The notes: a model not told the origin generated them from the letters alone. A stretch of 15,268 nt of DNA from Clostridiales bacterium (GCA_003149835.1 QAMX01000088.1:1-15268); one strand, 5' to 3'; positions 6,083 to 14,571 are shown, counted from the first letter of the stretch. Translations and numbers: made by a program.

Positions 6083-8089
6083 ATGAAACGAACGATTTGT
6101 TTTCTTCTTTCCGTCTTTTTGCTTTTCGCCGCGTTTGCCGGCTGTACAACAAATGCTCCCTTGACCACAACTGACAACGGTTCCGGCGTCTCCGCCGTCT
6201 CAACCGGCTATCAGCCGGGCGCAACCACCGTCGCGACGGAGCCGCCGGAAAAACCGGACGTTTTCGACCCCACGGAGGGCGCGCCGGAATTCAAACGTGA
6301 TCCGGCAATGATTGAGCTCATGCAGCAATTTCAAGATCAGATCGATGCATTCGAAATCGGTTATACCGTTATCTACGACGACGCCGAACAGCTCTATACC
6401 GAGGGATATACTTATGCGCTCTGGTATATGCCGCAGCTCGCAGCTTATGCCGCCGCCTGTGCGGAACGTTTTTCTGACGCCTCCGAGTCTCTGCGCGCCG
6501 CCGCTGACGCCGCCCGCGCCCTCGCCAACCCTGCGCAGCCAATGCCCGTTGTTCCCGCCGATCTCAGCGACGCCGAGCTGCTCTCGCGTCTGAAAAGCGT
6601 TTTGTCCGCATGGTATGCAACGCCCTACTTTTTTTCATACGGCGGTACCGTTCAGGAGTATACGGACGAAAACGGCTCGCCTTATAAGCTGGTTGACGGG
6701 ATCAGTTGCAGCCGCGGCGGCGATTTTCCCGTCGCGGAGGGAATGCTGAATGTCATTCTCAACATTTATCAGGCGCTGCGTCTTTTGTATCCCTATGACA
6801 ATTACAAGCAATTTCAAGCCGGCCACCTCGAACGCTTTCTGACGGAGGAAGAGCTCGCCGGCTATCGCGAGTTCGGCGACTGTACGCTCATCGAAACGAC
6901 GGACTCGTATGGGCTGCGCCGTTTTTTGCTCGAATCGATGCCGCCGAACGGGCGCTTGGAATTTAAGCTGACCGAGAACCCGATTGAAAATCTATCTGAT
7001 TTTTATGCTATCAACACACTTTCCGACGGCGTCTTCTGGTTGCCCTGCGCCTATCAGGGCTTTATCACCTACCGGGTCATCAATTCTTACGGAGAACCAG
7101 GCGAGCTGTTTTCGCTCGCGGTTGCCGCCGCTCCGTCTCTGCTCGATACGCCCGTCACATTTCAAAACCCGCGTTTGGAACAGGTTGTCCGAACCTATCT
7201 CGGGAATCCCGACGGCGCGCTCACCAGAGCCGACCTCTCCGGAATCACCTCCATCGACGCACATCTGGATACGCTCGTTATCAACAAACAAAGCATCGTT
7301 GACCGCGGTATCACCTCTTTTCAGGCCGCCGTCCCGCTCAGCGACCCGAGCGATTTCTACTGGTTTGAAAACCTGACGGAGTTACGGCTGACGGCGCAGG
7401 GCCTGACTTCTCTCCGCGGCTTTGATCCGGTCATCAAAAATTTCGGCCGAAGCATGTGCCTTGACTTTTCTTACAACCAGATCACCGATCTGTCGCCGCT
7501 GTACGGCGTTCGGTGTGCGGAGCTTTCTTTCGCCGGTAACGGCATTTCCCGCTTTCCCGACCTCGGCAATATTGAGCTGAATAAACTCGATCTGTCAAAG
7601 AACGAGCTCGTCTCTATCGACCTTGGAAGCTGCTTCGTTTTGGATCTGTATGTTGCCAGCAACCCTTTGACCGCTCTCCGTCTAAGAGGAATGGGCAACT
7701 ACATCGATTGTTCCTTTACCAAGCTGTCCGCCTTGGATTATGGGACGAAAAAGGATTATATTGATCCTGATAACCCCGACGGGGCGAATCCGCCGTGTCT
7801 GTTCGAGATCAACGCCTCCTATACCGGCGTCACCTCGGATGAGCTGTCGTATTACGGCGGCTGCTCACGAATTTTTGCCGACGGCAGCGCAGTTGACAGC
7901 CTTGACTTTTTGAAAAACTGGAACGATCAGGAGCGTGACGCTCTGACCTTGCTCTCCTTGCAGAACTGCGGGCTGACGCTCGGCGCGGTCGAGGCGGAGC
8001 TTTTGCGCCGCTGCCCGAACCTCATAAATCTCAACCTCGACGGAAACACCCTGCTCCCGGAGTTTGAGCATCCGCTTGTGACAAAATAA
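6083..8089 (+). CDS. Leucine-rich-repeat lipoprotein, first tandem paralogue
   Basis: A 668-residue surface protein of unrecognised family. Residues 1-21 are a lipoprotein signal peptide (MKRTICF, hydrophobic core, lipobox FAGC, Cys21). A Thr/Pro-rich spacer follows to about residue 70. Residues about 75-350 match the paralogue downstream but no domain I know; shared motifs are LWYMPQ, DLSD(A/E), RFLTEEELA and YGLR. From about residue 353 comes the cap that often precedes bacterial LRRs (VTFQNPRLEQVVRTYLG, TRADLSGITSI), then irregular repeats such as LDFSYNQITDLSPL and LDLSKNELVSIDL, ending in LNLDGNTLLPEFEHPLVTK. LRRs usually bind proteins, so a surface adhesion or sensing role is inferred. 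ATG 6083 is preceded by GGAG six bases upstream; the ATG at 6071 overlaps that site. No cysteine-type catalytic motif was seen. Confidence 0.9.
   Translation: MKRTICFLLSVFLLFAAFAGCTTNAPLTTTDNGSGVSAVSTGYQPGATTVATEPPEKPDVFDPTEGAPEFKRDPAMIELMQQFQDQIDAFEIGYTVIYDDAEQLYTEGYTYALWYMPQLAAYAAACAERFSDASESLRAAADAARALANPAQPMPVVPADLSDAELLSRLKSVLSAWYATPYFFSYGGTVQEYTDENGSPYKLVDGISCSRGGDFPVAEGMLNVILNIYQALRLLYPYDNYKQFQAGHLERFLTEEELAGYREFGDCTLIETTDSYGLRRFLLESMPPNGRLEFKLTENPIENLSDFYAINTLSDGVFWLPCAYQGFITYRVINSYGEPGELFSLAVAAAPSLLDTPVTFQNPRLEQVVRTYLGNPDGALTRADLSGITSIDAHLDTLVINKQSIVDRGITSFQAAVPLSDPSDFYWFENLTELRLTAQGLTSLRGFDPVIKNFGRSMCLDFSYNQITDLSPLYGVRCAELSFAGNGISRFPDLGNIELNKLDLSKNELVSIDLGSCFVLDLYVASNPLTALRLRGMGNYIDCSFTKLSALDYGTKKDYIDPDNPDGANPPCLFEINASYTGVTSDELSYYGGCSRIFADGSAVDSLDFLKNWNDQERDALTLLSLQNCGLTLGAVEAELLRRCPNLINLNLDGNTLLPEFEHPLVTK
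7965..8089 (+). repeat. Near-identical 3' segment of the LRR paralogues, copy 1
   Basis: This 125-base segment matches 10078-10202 with six mismatches, and the first 60 bases are identical. The flanking upstream coding sequence is much more diverged. It encodes the last LRR and the C-terminal tail (CGLTLGAVEAELLRRCPNL onward). Confidence 0.9.
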
Positions 8090-8102
8090 TTTTCGCAGTT
8101 CA

Positions 8103-8201
8103 CACCGTATATCCGATATTTTTCGACATTATTATATAGATAAGGATATATTTTTTAATTATTCACAAAGTTTCTGCTAACAGGAGGGAATTTTCATGAA
8201 A
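8103..8201 (+). repeat. Duplicated leader element, copy B (before the second LRR lipoprotein)
   Basis: This is the counterpart of 5365-5479. It contains CCGTATAT, TTTTTCGACATT, ATATAGATA, ATTCACAAAG and CTAACAGGAGG, and leads into an intact start codon. On the plus strand TCGACA, 18 bases, TATATT could serve as a sigma-A-like promoter. A GTATA followed 18 bases later by TATTATA also resembles forespore (sigma-G) promoters. Neither assignment is certain. Confidence 0.75.
8115..8131 (-). promoter_or_regulatory. Tandem Spo0A-box-like sites before the second LRR lipoprotein
   Basis: Read on the minus strand, TGTCGAA is followed three bases later by TATCGGA (five of seven matches to the box). The arrangement and ten-base period equal those at 5375-5391. 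Spo0A boxes work in either orientation. This suggests Spo0A activation or repression of the LRR gene, inferred only from motif and conservation. Confidence 0.45.
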
Positions 8202-10202
8202 CGTCGCTGTCTGATCCGTATGCTCTGCGGGTTGCTCTGCCTCGCCGCCCTGCTCTCTGTTTTGGCCGCCTGCGATACAAACGCCCCGGCTCAAACCACT
8301 GACGACACAACCGTTGCACAGGGGTCAAGCGGTGACCCTCTCCAAACAACGACCGTCAATACCGGATATGTCACCGTACAGACCGATCCGCCCGCTACCG
8401 ATCCGGTCGAGCCGGCCGACCCGTATAATCCCAGCGAGGGCGCGCCGGCGGTCGAACTGGATTGGACCTTGCTGAATGATCGAATTTACAGTTCCGAAGA
8501 AAAGCCCCCGGTAGGCACCGCTTTTTTTCTTGATCCCGCCGAGGCGTATGAGCAGCAGCTATGGTATATGCCGCAGATCATCGTTTACGCCCGCGAATGC
8601 GCGAAGCGTCGCCCCGAGGCCGCGGCGGATTATGAGGCGCTCGCCGCCGAAGCCGAAAAGCTCCGCCGCCCCGAGCAGCCTGATCCTGCCCCCGTTTCTC
8701 CCGACCTCTCCGACGAATTCGTTTTTTCACGCCTCATCCGCATTTTAAACGCGTGGAGTAGCAGCAAATATTTTGATGTCATGGGCTATGAATACCTCGG
8801 CGGCGATGAATGGCTTATGATACCGCTGCGCCGGGACGGAAACGAATATGCGCTCAACGAAAGCATTGTCCCGCTGATGATTGAAGCCTATAAAATTAAG
8901 CTGCTGACGCCGCGGATTCAGAATCTGAGCGACGGCGTCAAAAATGAAGGCTATATCAACCGCTTCCTCACAGAGGAAGAGCTGGCGGCTCTCCATTTCG
9001 TCTCCGCTCCGACGCTCACAGAAACCGTTTACGAGGAGTACGGTCTTCGCAGCTTTACATTGGGCGGCCTCGGCCTGTTCTCTACCGCCGTTATATCCAC
9101 CTCTGAGCGCGGTGTTTCCACGACTCCGCTCGCCGACGGCGAAGAAATCTTCATTCCCGCCGCCTTTCTCGGCCGGCTCACTGTTACAATCACCAACAAG
9201 TACGGCTTCTCCGGCTCCGTCGACGTCCCTGTCCGCGACAACTCGCCGCTTCTTGACACGCCCGTCGCTTTCAAAAGCGAGCGGCTTGAAAAAGCTGTCC
9301 GTACTCACATCGGCAAACCGGAGGGCAGCCTGACCAAGGCCGACCTGACCGGCATTGCCACGATTTTAATCGAGTGCGACCAAATTCATCTGAATGCAGC
9401 TATGTCGATTCCCCGCAGATCCAACTTTTCTGCACAGGAGCCAATCAACAATCTCCACGATTTTCTCTGGTTTGACAGTTTAACTCAGCTACTCGTCAGC
9501 TCCAACGACGTCGCCTCGCTTGACGGCGCCGAACCGCTGCTGAAAAATATACTGATGGAAGGGCTGTCTCTCCCATACAACCGCATTTCCGAGCTCCCTG
9601 TCATCCAAACCTGCCTTTGCCGGTCTCTGGATCTGTCCGGCAATCAAATCGCGGACGTTTCGCCGCTGAAAGATCTCGCCGTTCACACTCTCGCCCTTGC
9701 CGATAATCTAATCGAGGACGGCGAACCGTTCGCCGGCGCAAGGTTTGCCTCACTCGACCTTTCCGGCAACCCGATGACGAGGTTTGCCTTATCCGTCGAC
9801 AAGCTTCATGAGATGGCGAATCAAGGCTCTGATATCTACCTGGATCTTTCCAGCACTCGCCTTACGGCTATCGAGGGCCTTGGCGTCGGGAAAAATGCGG
9901 ACTCTTTTCGTTTCCGTTCGCTTGATATCAGCCATACGGAAATTTGCGAGGAAACGATATCCCTCGTCAACGGTATCGGCGAGCTGACCGCAAACCAGTG
10001 CGGCGTCAAGAGCCTTGATTTTCTCAAAGCGTGGAGCGATATAGGCCGTGATCAACTCACCGCGCTCTCGCTGGAATACTGCGGGCTGACGCTCGGCGCG
10101 GTCGAGGCGGAGCTTTTGCGCCGCTGCCCGAACCTCACAAGCCTCGACCTCGACGGCAACACCCTGCTCCCGGAGTTTGACCATCCGCTTGTGACAAAAT
10201 AA
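8196..10202 (+). CDS. Leucine-rich-repeat lipoprotein, second tandem paralogue
   Basis: Also exactly 668 residues and collinear with its upstream paralogue. Signal peptide residues 1-25 with lipobox LAAC and Cys26, then a Thr/Asp/Pro-rich spacer to about residue 80. The unrecognised N-terminal region shares LWYMPQ, PDLSDE, AWSSSKYFD, FLTEEELA and YGLRSF. The LRR cap begins near residue 352 (VAFKSERLEKAVRTHIG, TKADLTGIATI). Repeats include LSLPYNRISELPVI, LDLSGNQIADVSPLKDL and LDLSGNPMTRF. It ends LDLDGNTLLPEFDHPLVTK. ATG 8196 follows AGGAGGGAATTTTC, a strong ribosome binding site. No T-tailed hairpin separates it from the genes on either side. The proteins have diverged through most of their length except the last 42 codons, whose DNA is almost identical between copies. 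Confidence 0.9.
   Translation: MKRRCLIRMLCGLLCLAALLSVLAACDTNAPAQTTDDTTVAQGSSGDPLQTTTVNTGYVTVQTDPPATDPVEPADPYNPSEGAPAVELDWTLLNDRIYSSEEKPPVGTAFFLDPAEAYEQQLWYMPQIIVYARECAKRRPEAAADYEALAAEAEKLRRPEQPDPAPVSPDLSDEFVFSRLIRILNAWSSSKYFDVMGYEYLGGDEWLMIPLRRDGNEYALNESIVPLMIEAYKIKLLTPRIQNLSDGVKNEGYINRFLTEEELAALHFVSAPTLTETVYEEYGLRSFTLGGLGLFSTAVISTSERGVSTTPLADGEEIFIPAAFLGRLTVTITNKYGFSGSVDVPVRDNSPLLDTPVAFKSERLEKAVRTHIGKPEGSLTKADLTGIATILIECDQIHLNAAMSIPRRSNFSAQEPINNLHDFLWFDSLTQLLVSSNDVASLDGAEPLLKNILMEGLSLPYNRISELPVIQTCLCRSLDLSGNQIADVSPLKDLAVHTLALADNLIEDGEPFAGARFASLDLSGNPMTRFALSVDKLHEMANQGSDIYLDLSSTRLTAIEGLGVGKNADSFRFRSLDISHTEICEETISLVNGIGELTANQCGVKSLDFLKAWSDIGRDQLTALSLEYCGLTLGAVEAELLRRCPNLTSLDLDGNTLLPEFDHPLVTK
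10078..10202 (+). repeat. Near-identical 3' segment of the LRR paralogues, copy 2
   Basis: Counterpart of 7965-8089 in direct orientation, 2113 bases downstream. The final 27 bases before the stop also appear, with one or two changes, at the end of the remnant (about 5708-5734). Confidence 0.9.
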
Positions 10203-10309
10203 AAGCCGGCCGACACGGCTGCGACAATGCCCTTCGGCCGGAGCCATGCGGGACAGCCGCGGTTCTCAGCCAAGCGCTTTTGGTCCGGCATTAGAAAGGA
10301 GGCGCGTTC
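10203..10309 (+). other. Gap between the LRR genes and the ABC cassette
   Basis: A GC-rich gap of 107 bases. A weak eight-base-pair hairpin (CCGGCCGA at 10206-10213 with TCGGCCGG at 10234-10241) has a 20-base loop and no T-run, so it is not an obvious terminator. No convincing sigma-A promoter was seen. Read-through from the LRR gene into the cassette is therefore likely. It ends in a very strong AAAGGAGG ribosome binding site. Confidence 0.5.
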
Positions 10310-10831
10310 ATGCGCAATGCAGAGAGGAAAAAAAGAATTCTGCCGTATCTGCTTGTGGTTGTGCTGCTGCTCGCCGCAGCAGCGCTCGTCTGCTTCCGCC
10401 CATGGGCAAAAGCGGAAGAAAGCGACGACATTTTCGAGGTTGAAGGCGTGTTTCTGACGCCGCCGGGCGCTTTCCGCAATCAGGCTGACCAGTGCGAGCA
10501 TTCGTACTACATGGTCTATCCGGCCGCAGCGTGGAAGTCGCCGATCTATTCTAAGGACGAGTATCATCTGAAACTCTGTTCCAATGCCCAGTGCGACCAG
10601 GGACCGGTCATCGAAAAGCACTCGTTCGGCAGCTACTTCATAGAGCCTTCGAGAAACCAAATATACGGCTATTACCATCCCGCCAGCCGTTTTTGTGCGG
10701 TTTGCAATCAGCGCTATCATTCCATGCTGATCCGCTGTATGCATAACCAATACGACTGTATGGACCCCGACTGTATGGAGCAGTGCGGCCAACGCTATCT
10801 CGCCCATATCGGAGAGGAGGAAACGAATTGA
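10310..10831 (+). CDS. Membrane-anchored Cys/His-rich protein of unknown function
   Basis: A 173-residue protein. Residues 1-9 are charged, 10-29 form one membrane segment (LPYLLVVVLLLAAAALVCF) with no lipobox, and the rest should lie outside the cell. The ectodomain has nine cysteines (62, 90, 95, 129, 132, 143, 150, 155, 159) and several histidines (64, 86, 104, 123, 137, 145). The pattern CEH...HLKLCSNAQC...EKHSF resembles the H/C-x-x-C/H modules found in some clostridial surface proteins. A second cluster follows (FCAVCNQRYH, RCMH, C-x4-C-x3-C). Metal binding or disulfide formation is inferred, not shown. ATG 10310 has an ideal AAAGGAGG seven bases upstream. Its TGA overlaps the TTG start of the next gene, so the two are translationally coupled. 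Confidence 0.85.
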   Translation: MRNAERKKRILPYLLVVVLLLAAAALVCFRPWAKAEESDDIFEVEGVFLTPPGAFRNQADQCEHSYYMVYPAAAWKSPIYSKDEYHLKLCSNAQCDQGPVIEKHSFGSYFIEPSRNQIYGYYHPASRFCAVCNQRYHSMLIRCMHNQYDCMDPDCMEQCGQRYLAHIGEEETN

Positions 10832-12240
10832 AGGGCTATTCCGTCGTTTCCCACGCGGCAAAAAATGTGGTCCGGCTGCGCCGGCGCAGCCTGCGGCTGT
10901 TTCTCGTGCTCGCGGCGTCCGCATGCCTGCTGACGATTGCCTTTATCGTCTCGGAATGCTGCGGCCGGTTGATCTCAGCGGCCATGGGGCCGTTGGAGGG
11001 TACCTACGCCTGTGCGCTCAAAGGCGGCGGCGCCATACCGGGTGAAATCGCCCTGCGGCTTGACGAAGGCTTCGGCGTCGTCAGCGACACGCTGACGCGC
11101 GCCGAGCATCCCGCCTATATTTACCGCAACGGCGCGCTGCTCACCGGCGTCAAGCGGACGAGCGGCGAGAAAAAAATCCTGTTCGCCGAGATTGACGGCT
11201 ACTACAACGCCGCGCCGTTCCGAATGATCGGTATCGACGCCTGTGAAACCGACGAAGACTTTTTCTCCGGCGCCTACGTCGTCACCGAGGGGCGCGAGCT
11301 GACCGCCGAAGACAACGGCACGCGCGCTTATACCGCGCTTTTGTCCGACGAGGTCGCCGAGGCCAACCACATCGCTCTCGGCGATATCGTCGGCATCCGC
11401 ATCCCGTATGACCAGCAGGAAAGCGGCATGGAGACAAGGCCGATGCTGAATCTCACCGTCGTCGGCCTGTTCCGCTCTCAGATCGAAAACAAAAGCGCTG
11501 TCTGGGACTATTCCGTCCCGCAGAACGTCATTTATCTGCCCGTACAGACTGCGGCGGAATTCTTCCGCCTCATGAACGAAGACCAGCCGCAGCTGCGCCT
11601 CTCCCTGCCGGTCACAACGCTGCACCTGCGGCTGACAAGCGACGCGGCCGCGGACAATCTGGCGGCACGGCTGGAAGACTTTTTTCTCGCCGATACGTCG
11701 CTGACCAAGGTCACGCCGGATTCGCAGGCGATCGCCGTGTCGCGGATCGCTTCCTTCACCTACATGACCGTCGCCGCGCTCACTGTCGTCCTGTTCTGCC
11801 TGACGCTGATTCTCTGCTGGCAGAACCGCCGGGAACGCATGAGCGAGACGGGGATTCTCTGCGCGCTCGGCCTGAAAAACAACCGGATTTCCGCACAGTT
11901 TTTTGTAGAAAACCTGCTGATCGCTCTCGTCGCGCTTCTGGCCGCGCTCGCGCTTGCGGCCGGCGCGGCGCAGCTCTTCGGCGGCGGCGTGCAAACATGG
12001 CTTATGGAGAGCCGAATGGCGGCGCAGATCGAAAACACCGCCGATTCCACCGTTCTGACCGGCGCGATGCCCGTCGTCGCGGCGGCAAGGCGAAGCGGTA
12101 TGGAGCTGCTGTCGCGCGCCTCTGTTCTGAAAACGGCGGCGCTGCTGTTCGCCGCGGTCTGCTGCGGCAGTCTCGCCGCCGCGGCGCAGACGGCGCATCT
12201 GGACGCGATGACGCTGTTGAAAGGAGCCGGTAAAAAATGA
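10828..12240 (+). CDS. MacB/FtsX-family ABC transporter permease, first subunit
   Basis: A 470-residue permease with the MacB layout: one membrane segment near the N-terminus (about residues 22-42), a large extracellular domain (about 45-305), then three segments (about 308-332, 358-384, 432-454). The FtsX-type loop SETGILCALGLKNNRISAQF follows the second segment. This family works with a MacB/LolD-type ATPase and usually transmits mechanical force or moves lipoproteins and peptides rather than pumping solutes through a channel. The start is TTG at 10828 behind AGGAGG; its last two bases form part of the preceding stop. The longer reading frame from 10783 lies inside the upstream gene and is rejected. 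The stop overlaps the ATG of the second permease by four bases. Confidence 0.9.
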   Translation: MKGYSVVSHAAKNVVRLRRRSLRLFLVLAASACLLTIAFIVSECCGRLISAAMGPLEGTYACALKGGGAIPGEIALRLDEGFGVVSDTLTRAEHPAYIYRNGALLTGVKRTSGEKKILFAEIDGYYNAAPFRMIGIDACETDEDFFSGAYVVTEGRELTAEDNGTRAYTALLSDEVAEANHIALGDIVGIRIPYDQQESGMETRPMLNLTVVGLFRSQIENKSAVWDYSVPQNVIYLPVQTAAEFFRLMNEDQPQLRLSLPVTTLHLRLTSDAAADNLAARLEDFFLADTSLTKVTPDSQAIAVSRIASFTYMTVAALTVVLFCLTLILCWQNRRERMSETGILCALGLKNNRISAQFFVENLLIALVALLAALALAAGAAQLFGGGVQTWLMESRMAAQIENTADSTVLTGAMPVVAAARRSGMELLSRASVLKTAALLFAAVCCGSLAAAAQTAHLDAMTLLKGAGKK

Positions 12241-13688
12241 AAGCGCTGCTGAAATACGCCCTGCGAAACCTCTGGCGCATGAAATTCCGCTCGTTGGCGC
12301 TGTTCGCCGTGCTTTTTCTGCTCTCTGCGGCTGCGGTCGTCGGCTTGATCTCCGCCCGTTCCACAGCCTCGGAGGCCGAGCGGATCCGGCTGAAAACGCC
12401 GGTCACGGTAACGGTTCAGCCGCGCGCCGCCGAGGCCAAGACAAACGAAGAAGGCGGGGCAATGCAGGAGGCCAACCCCAACGTGACCATTGCCGACGTA
12501 CAGACGCTGCTGCGTTCCCCCTATGTCAAGGACTGCGGCGTCCACATTCCCGCGCTGTACGGCGCTGAAATTGGCGGCGTGGTAGACGCGCAGGCGGACG
12601 TTGCGGCGCTTTACGAACAGGCCGGCGCCTCGCAGGCGCCGGAAATTCTCTCGCCAAATTTGTTAGGCGCGCCGCTCACTGTCATCGCCTCTTCCTCGGT
12701 GCCGCTTTACGACGCCTTTGCCGACGCGACCTTCCGGCTCAGCGCGGGCCGCTTTCCGCGCCGCGCAACGCCGGAAACGGGATACGCCGACGACATTCTG
12801 ATTCCGTCAGCCTACGCCGGAGCGCATGGGCTCTCCGTCGGCGACACCGTTACGCTGCACCGCGAAAACTATTTCTGCTCCATGACCGTCTGCGGTCTCT
12901 ATGACAGCGACGGGGAGGAGGCGCGGCTTGCCTTCACCTCTCTCGACGCCAACATGTGGTACCTGTTCCCGCAGATCGCAGACCGTTCGGGTACAAGCGA
13001 CGCCAACTATCCGATCCGCTACGAGCATTACGACGACAATTTCACCTTCGAGCGCGCCGATTTGCTGCTCTACCGCGGCGACACGGCCGCGGCTTTTATT
13101 CAGGAGACGGCAGACAGCGGTTTTGATCTCGGCAAATTCAAGCTTACCGCCAACGACAAGGTGTATAAACAGCTGACAGCGCGGCTCGACGATCTGACGA
13201 CCGTCACCGCAGTCTTTACCGCCGTGATCCTGACCGCCGGTCTGCTGATCTTTTTCCTGCTGATCGTCAATTTTACGGCCAACCGCGCCAAAGAAATCGG
13301 GATTCTCCGCGCGCTCGGCAGCCGTCCGGCCAAGGTGCTCGCCGCTCTGGCCGCGGAGCTGGGCGTGATCGTCCTCTGCGCGCTCGTCGTCGGCTTTTTG
13401 ATCGGTTCGGCCGGCGGCAGAGGCTTTGTGTCCTATCTGAACCGCAGCGTCGCGGCCGAAACGGAACCGGAGGCCGGACAGCAGGCGTTCACCCTGCTTG
13501 GCGAACAGGACGCAGCGGACAGCGCCGCCATCGAAATCCACCTGAACGGCGGCGGCGACTCCGCGATTTTACTCTGCGTTCTCGGCGGCGGCCTCGCCGT
13601 AACCGGCGTCGCGCTGCTGCTGTGCTGGACGCGCATCATGCGCACGGAGCCGATGGAAATACTGAGCGGAGGGGAGGACGGCGTATGA
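12237..13688 (+). CDS. MacB/FtsX-family ABC transporter permease, second subunit
   Basis: A 483-residue permease of the same design as its neighbour: first membrane segment at about 17-38, extracellular domain about 40-320, and further segments at about 322-346, 368-392 and 442-464. The conserved loop is NRAKEIGILRALGSRPAKVLA, closer to the family consensus than that of the first permease. A long extracytoplasmic insertion (about residues 393-440) separates the last two segments. The two probably form a heterodimer. The ATG lies in an ATGA overlap with the preceding stop and is preceded by AAAGGAG. Its own stop overlaps the next gene in the same way, so all three are likely made from one message in matched amounts. 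Confidence 0.92.
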   Translation: MKALLKYALRNLWRMKFRSLALFAVLFLLSAAAVVGLISARSTASEAERIRLKTPVTVTVQPRAAEAKTNEEGGAMQEANPNVTIADVQTLLRSPYVKDCGVHIPALYGAEIGGVVDAQADVAALYEQAGASQAPEILSPNLLGAPLTVIASSSVPLYDAFADATFRLSAGRFPRRATPETGYADDILIPSAYAGAHGLSVGDTVTLHRENYFCSMTVCGLYDSDGEEARLAFTSLDANMWYLFPQIADRSGTSDANYPIRYEHYDDNFTFERADLLLYRGDTAAAFIQETADSGFDLGKFKLTANDKVYKQLTARLDDLTTVTAVFTAVILTAGLLIFFLLIVNFTANRAKEIGILRALGSRPAKVLAALAAELGVIVLCALVVGFLIGSAGGRGFVSYLNRSVAAETEPEAGQQAFTLLGEQDAADSAAIEIHLNGGGDSAILLCVLGGGLAVTGVALLLCWTRIMRTEPMEILSGGEDGV

Positions 13689-14518
13689 ACGTCAAACGTT
13701 TTTTCCGGCTCGCGGCGCTGCTGCTCATGCTTGTGCCGCTCGCCGCCTGTGCAGGCGGCTCAGGGGAAACCGTCTGTACGATTCGCCTCACGCAGCACAC
13801 GCACGATTCGCCCAAAATTCTCGACGAATATACGGCGCAGCTCCTGGCCGATTATCCGGCCGTCACCGCCTTTCGCATGACCGGCAGCATGAATCTGTTC
13901 AGCGCTGAGGGGATCCGCGAGGGGGATCCCGCCACCGGCTACCGCCTCGTCGCATACAGCGACGACGCGTTCCTTTACGAACAGGAGCCGGTGTTCGGCC
14001 TCCCTTACGGTTATAGCGGCGATATCCAGTGGCGTCTCTCCAACGGCCGCGAGCTGACGGCCCGCCGGCCGTACGCGTGGCTGTCGCCCGCTCTGACGGA
14101 GGCGGCAGGTATCGCCGAGGATGAGTGGAAAAAAGGCGGCGCGCTGATCAGCGGCTCCGCGCACCGCTACATTGACTGCGTCCCGCTTGGAACCATCGGA
14201 ACGATGTGGCTGTCCGTGAACACCCTCGGTGAAACGAGCTTGGAGGAGGACTTTCCGTACAGCGAACGCATTACGGCTGCCGGTGTGCTCGACTTCGGCT
14301 GGGAGGCTGCGGATGCCAAAACCGCCGTCGTCAGCTTTGGCGACTACCGGCTGATCTGCCAATCGCTGCTTCCGGAGGTCGGTCTGGAAACCGTTGTGCC
14401 GCTTGATTCGGCGGAATACGAAATCAGCGGCAGCTACGAGGCTTTTGTCGCGTATGCCGCAGAAAAAGGGCTGGATTTCAACGTTTTTTCTCTGGAAAAA
14501 CTCGATTCGAAGTCATGA
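13685..14518 (+). CDS. Lipoprotein of the ABC cassette, family not recognised
   Basis: A 277-residue predicted lipoprotein: signal peptide residues 1-21 (MNVKRFF, hydrophobic core, lipobox LAAC, Cys22). The mature part has no membrane segment and no domain I recognise. It contains many aromatic and Gly residues and a balanced alpha/beta pattern. It is not an LRR protein and does not look like a standard solute-binding protein. ATG 13685 overlaps the second permease stop (ATGA) and has GGGGAGG upstream, so its location between permease and ATPase genes marks it as a partner of the transporter. It may be an accessory sensor or substrate-docking subunit. The frame continues upstream to 13622 but that start would lack the signal peptide at the N-terminus. 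Confidence 0.85.
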   Translation: MNVKRFFRLAALLLMLVPLAACAGGSGETVCTIRLTQHTHDSPKILDEYTAQLLADYPAVTAFRMTGSMNLFSAEGIREGDPATGYRLVAYSDDAFLYEQEPVFGLPYGYSGDIQWRLSNGRELTARRPYAWLSPALTEAAGIAEDEWKKGGALISGSAHRYIDCVPLGTIGTMWLSVNTLGETSLEEDFPYSERITAAGVLDFGWEAADAKTAVVSFGDYRLICQSLLPEVGLETVVPLDSAEYEISGSYEAFVAYAAEKGLDFNVFSLEKLDSKS

Positions 14519-14571
14519 TTACGCTGGGCTTCGCGCATCCGGCGCGGAGCGGAAAGGAATGGACGGAACAT

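Noticed and set aside
10206..10241. Terminator after the second LRR gene
   Set aside because: The stem is eight base pairs with a 20-base loop and no following T-run.
10052..10924. A 290-codon minus-strand frame across the end of the second LRR gene and the Cys/His-rich gene
   Set aside because: It crosses three well-supported plus-strand features, including an ideal ribosome binding site, and has no recognisable domain.
10975..12198. A 407-codon minus-strand frame opposite the first permease
   Set aside because: Arg/Gln/Gly-rich shadow frame without ribosome binding site; the plus strand has clear FtsX-type motifs and coupled junctions.
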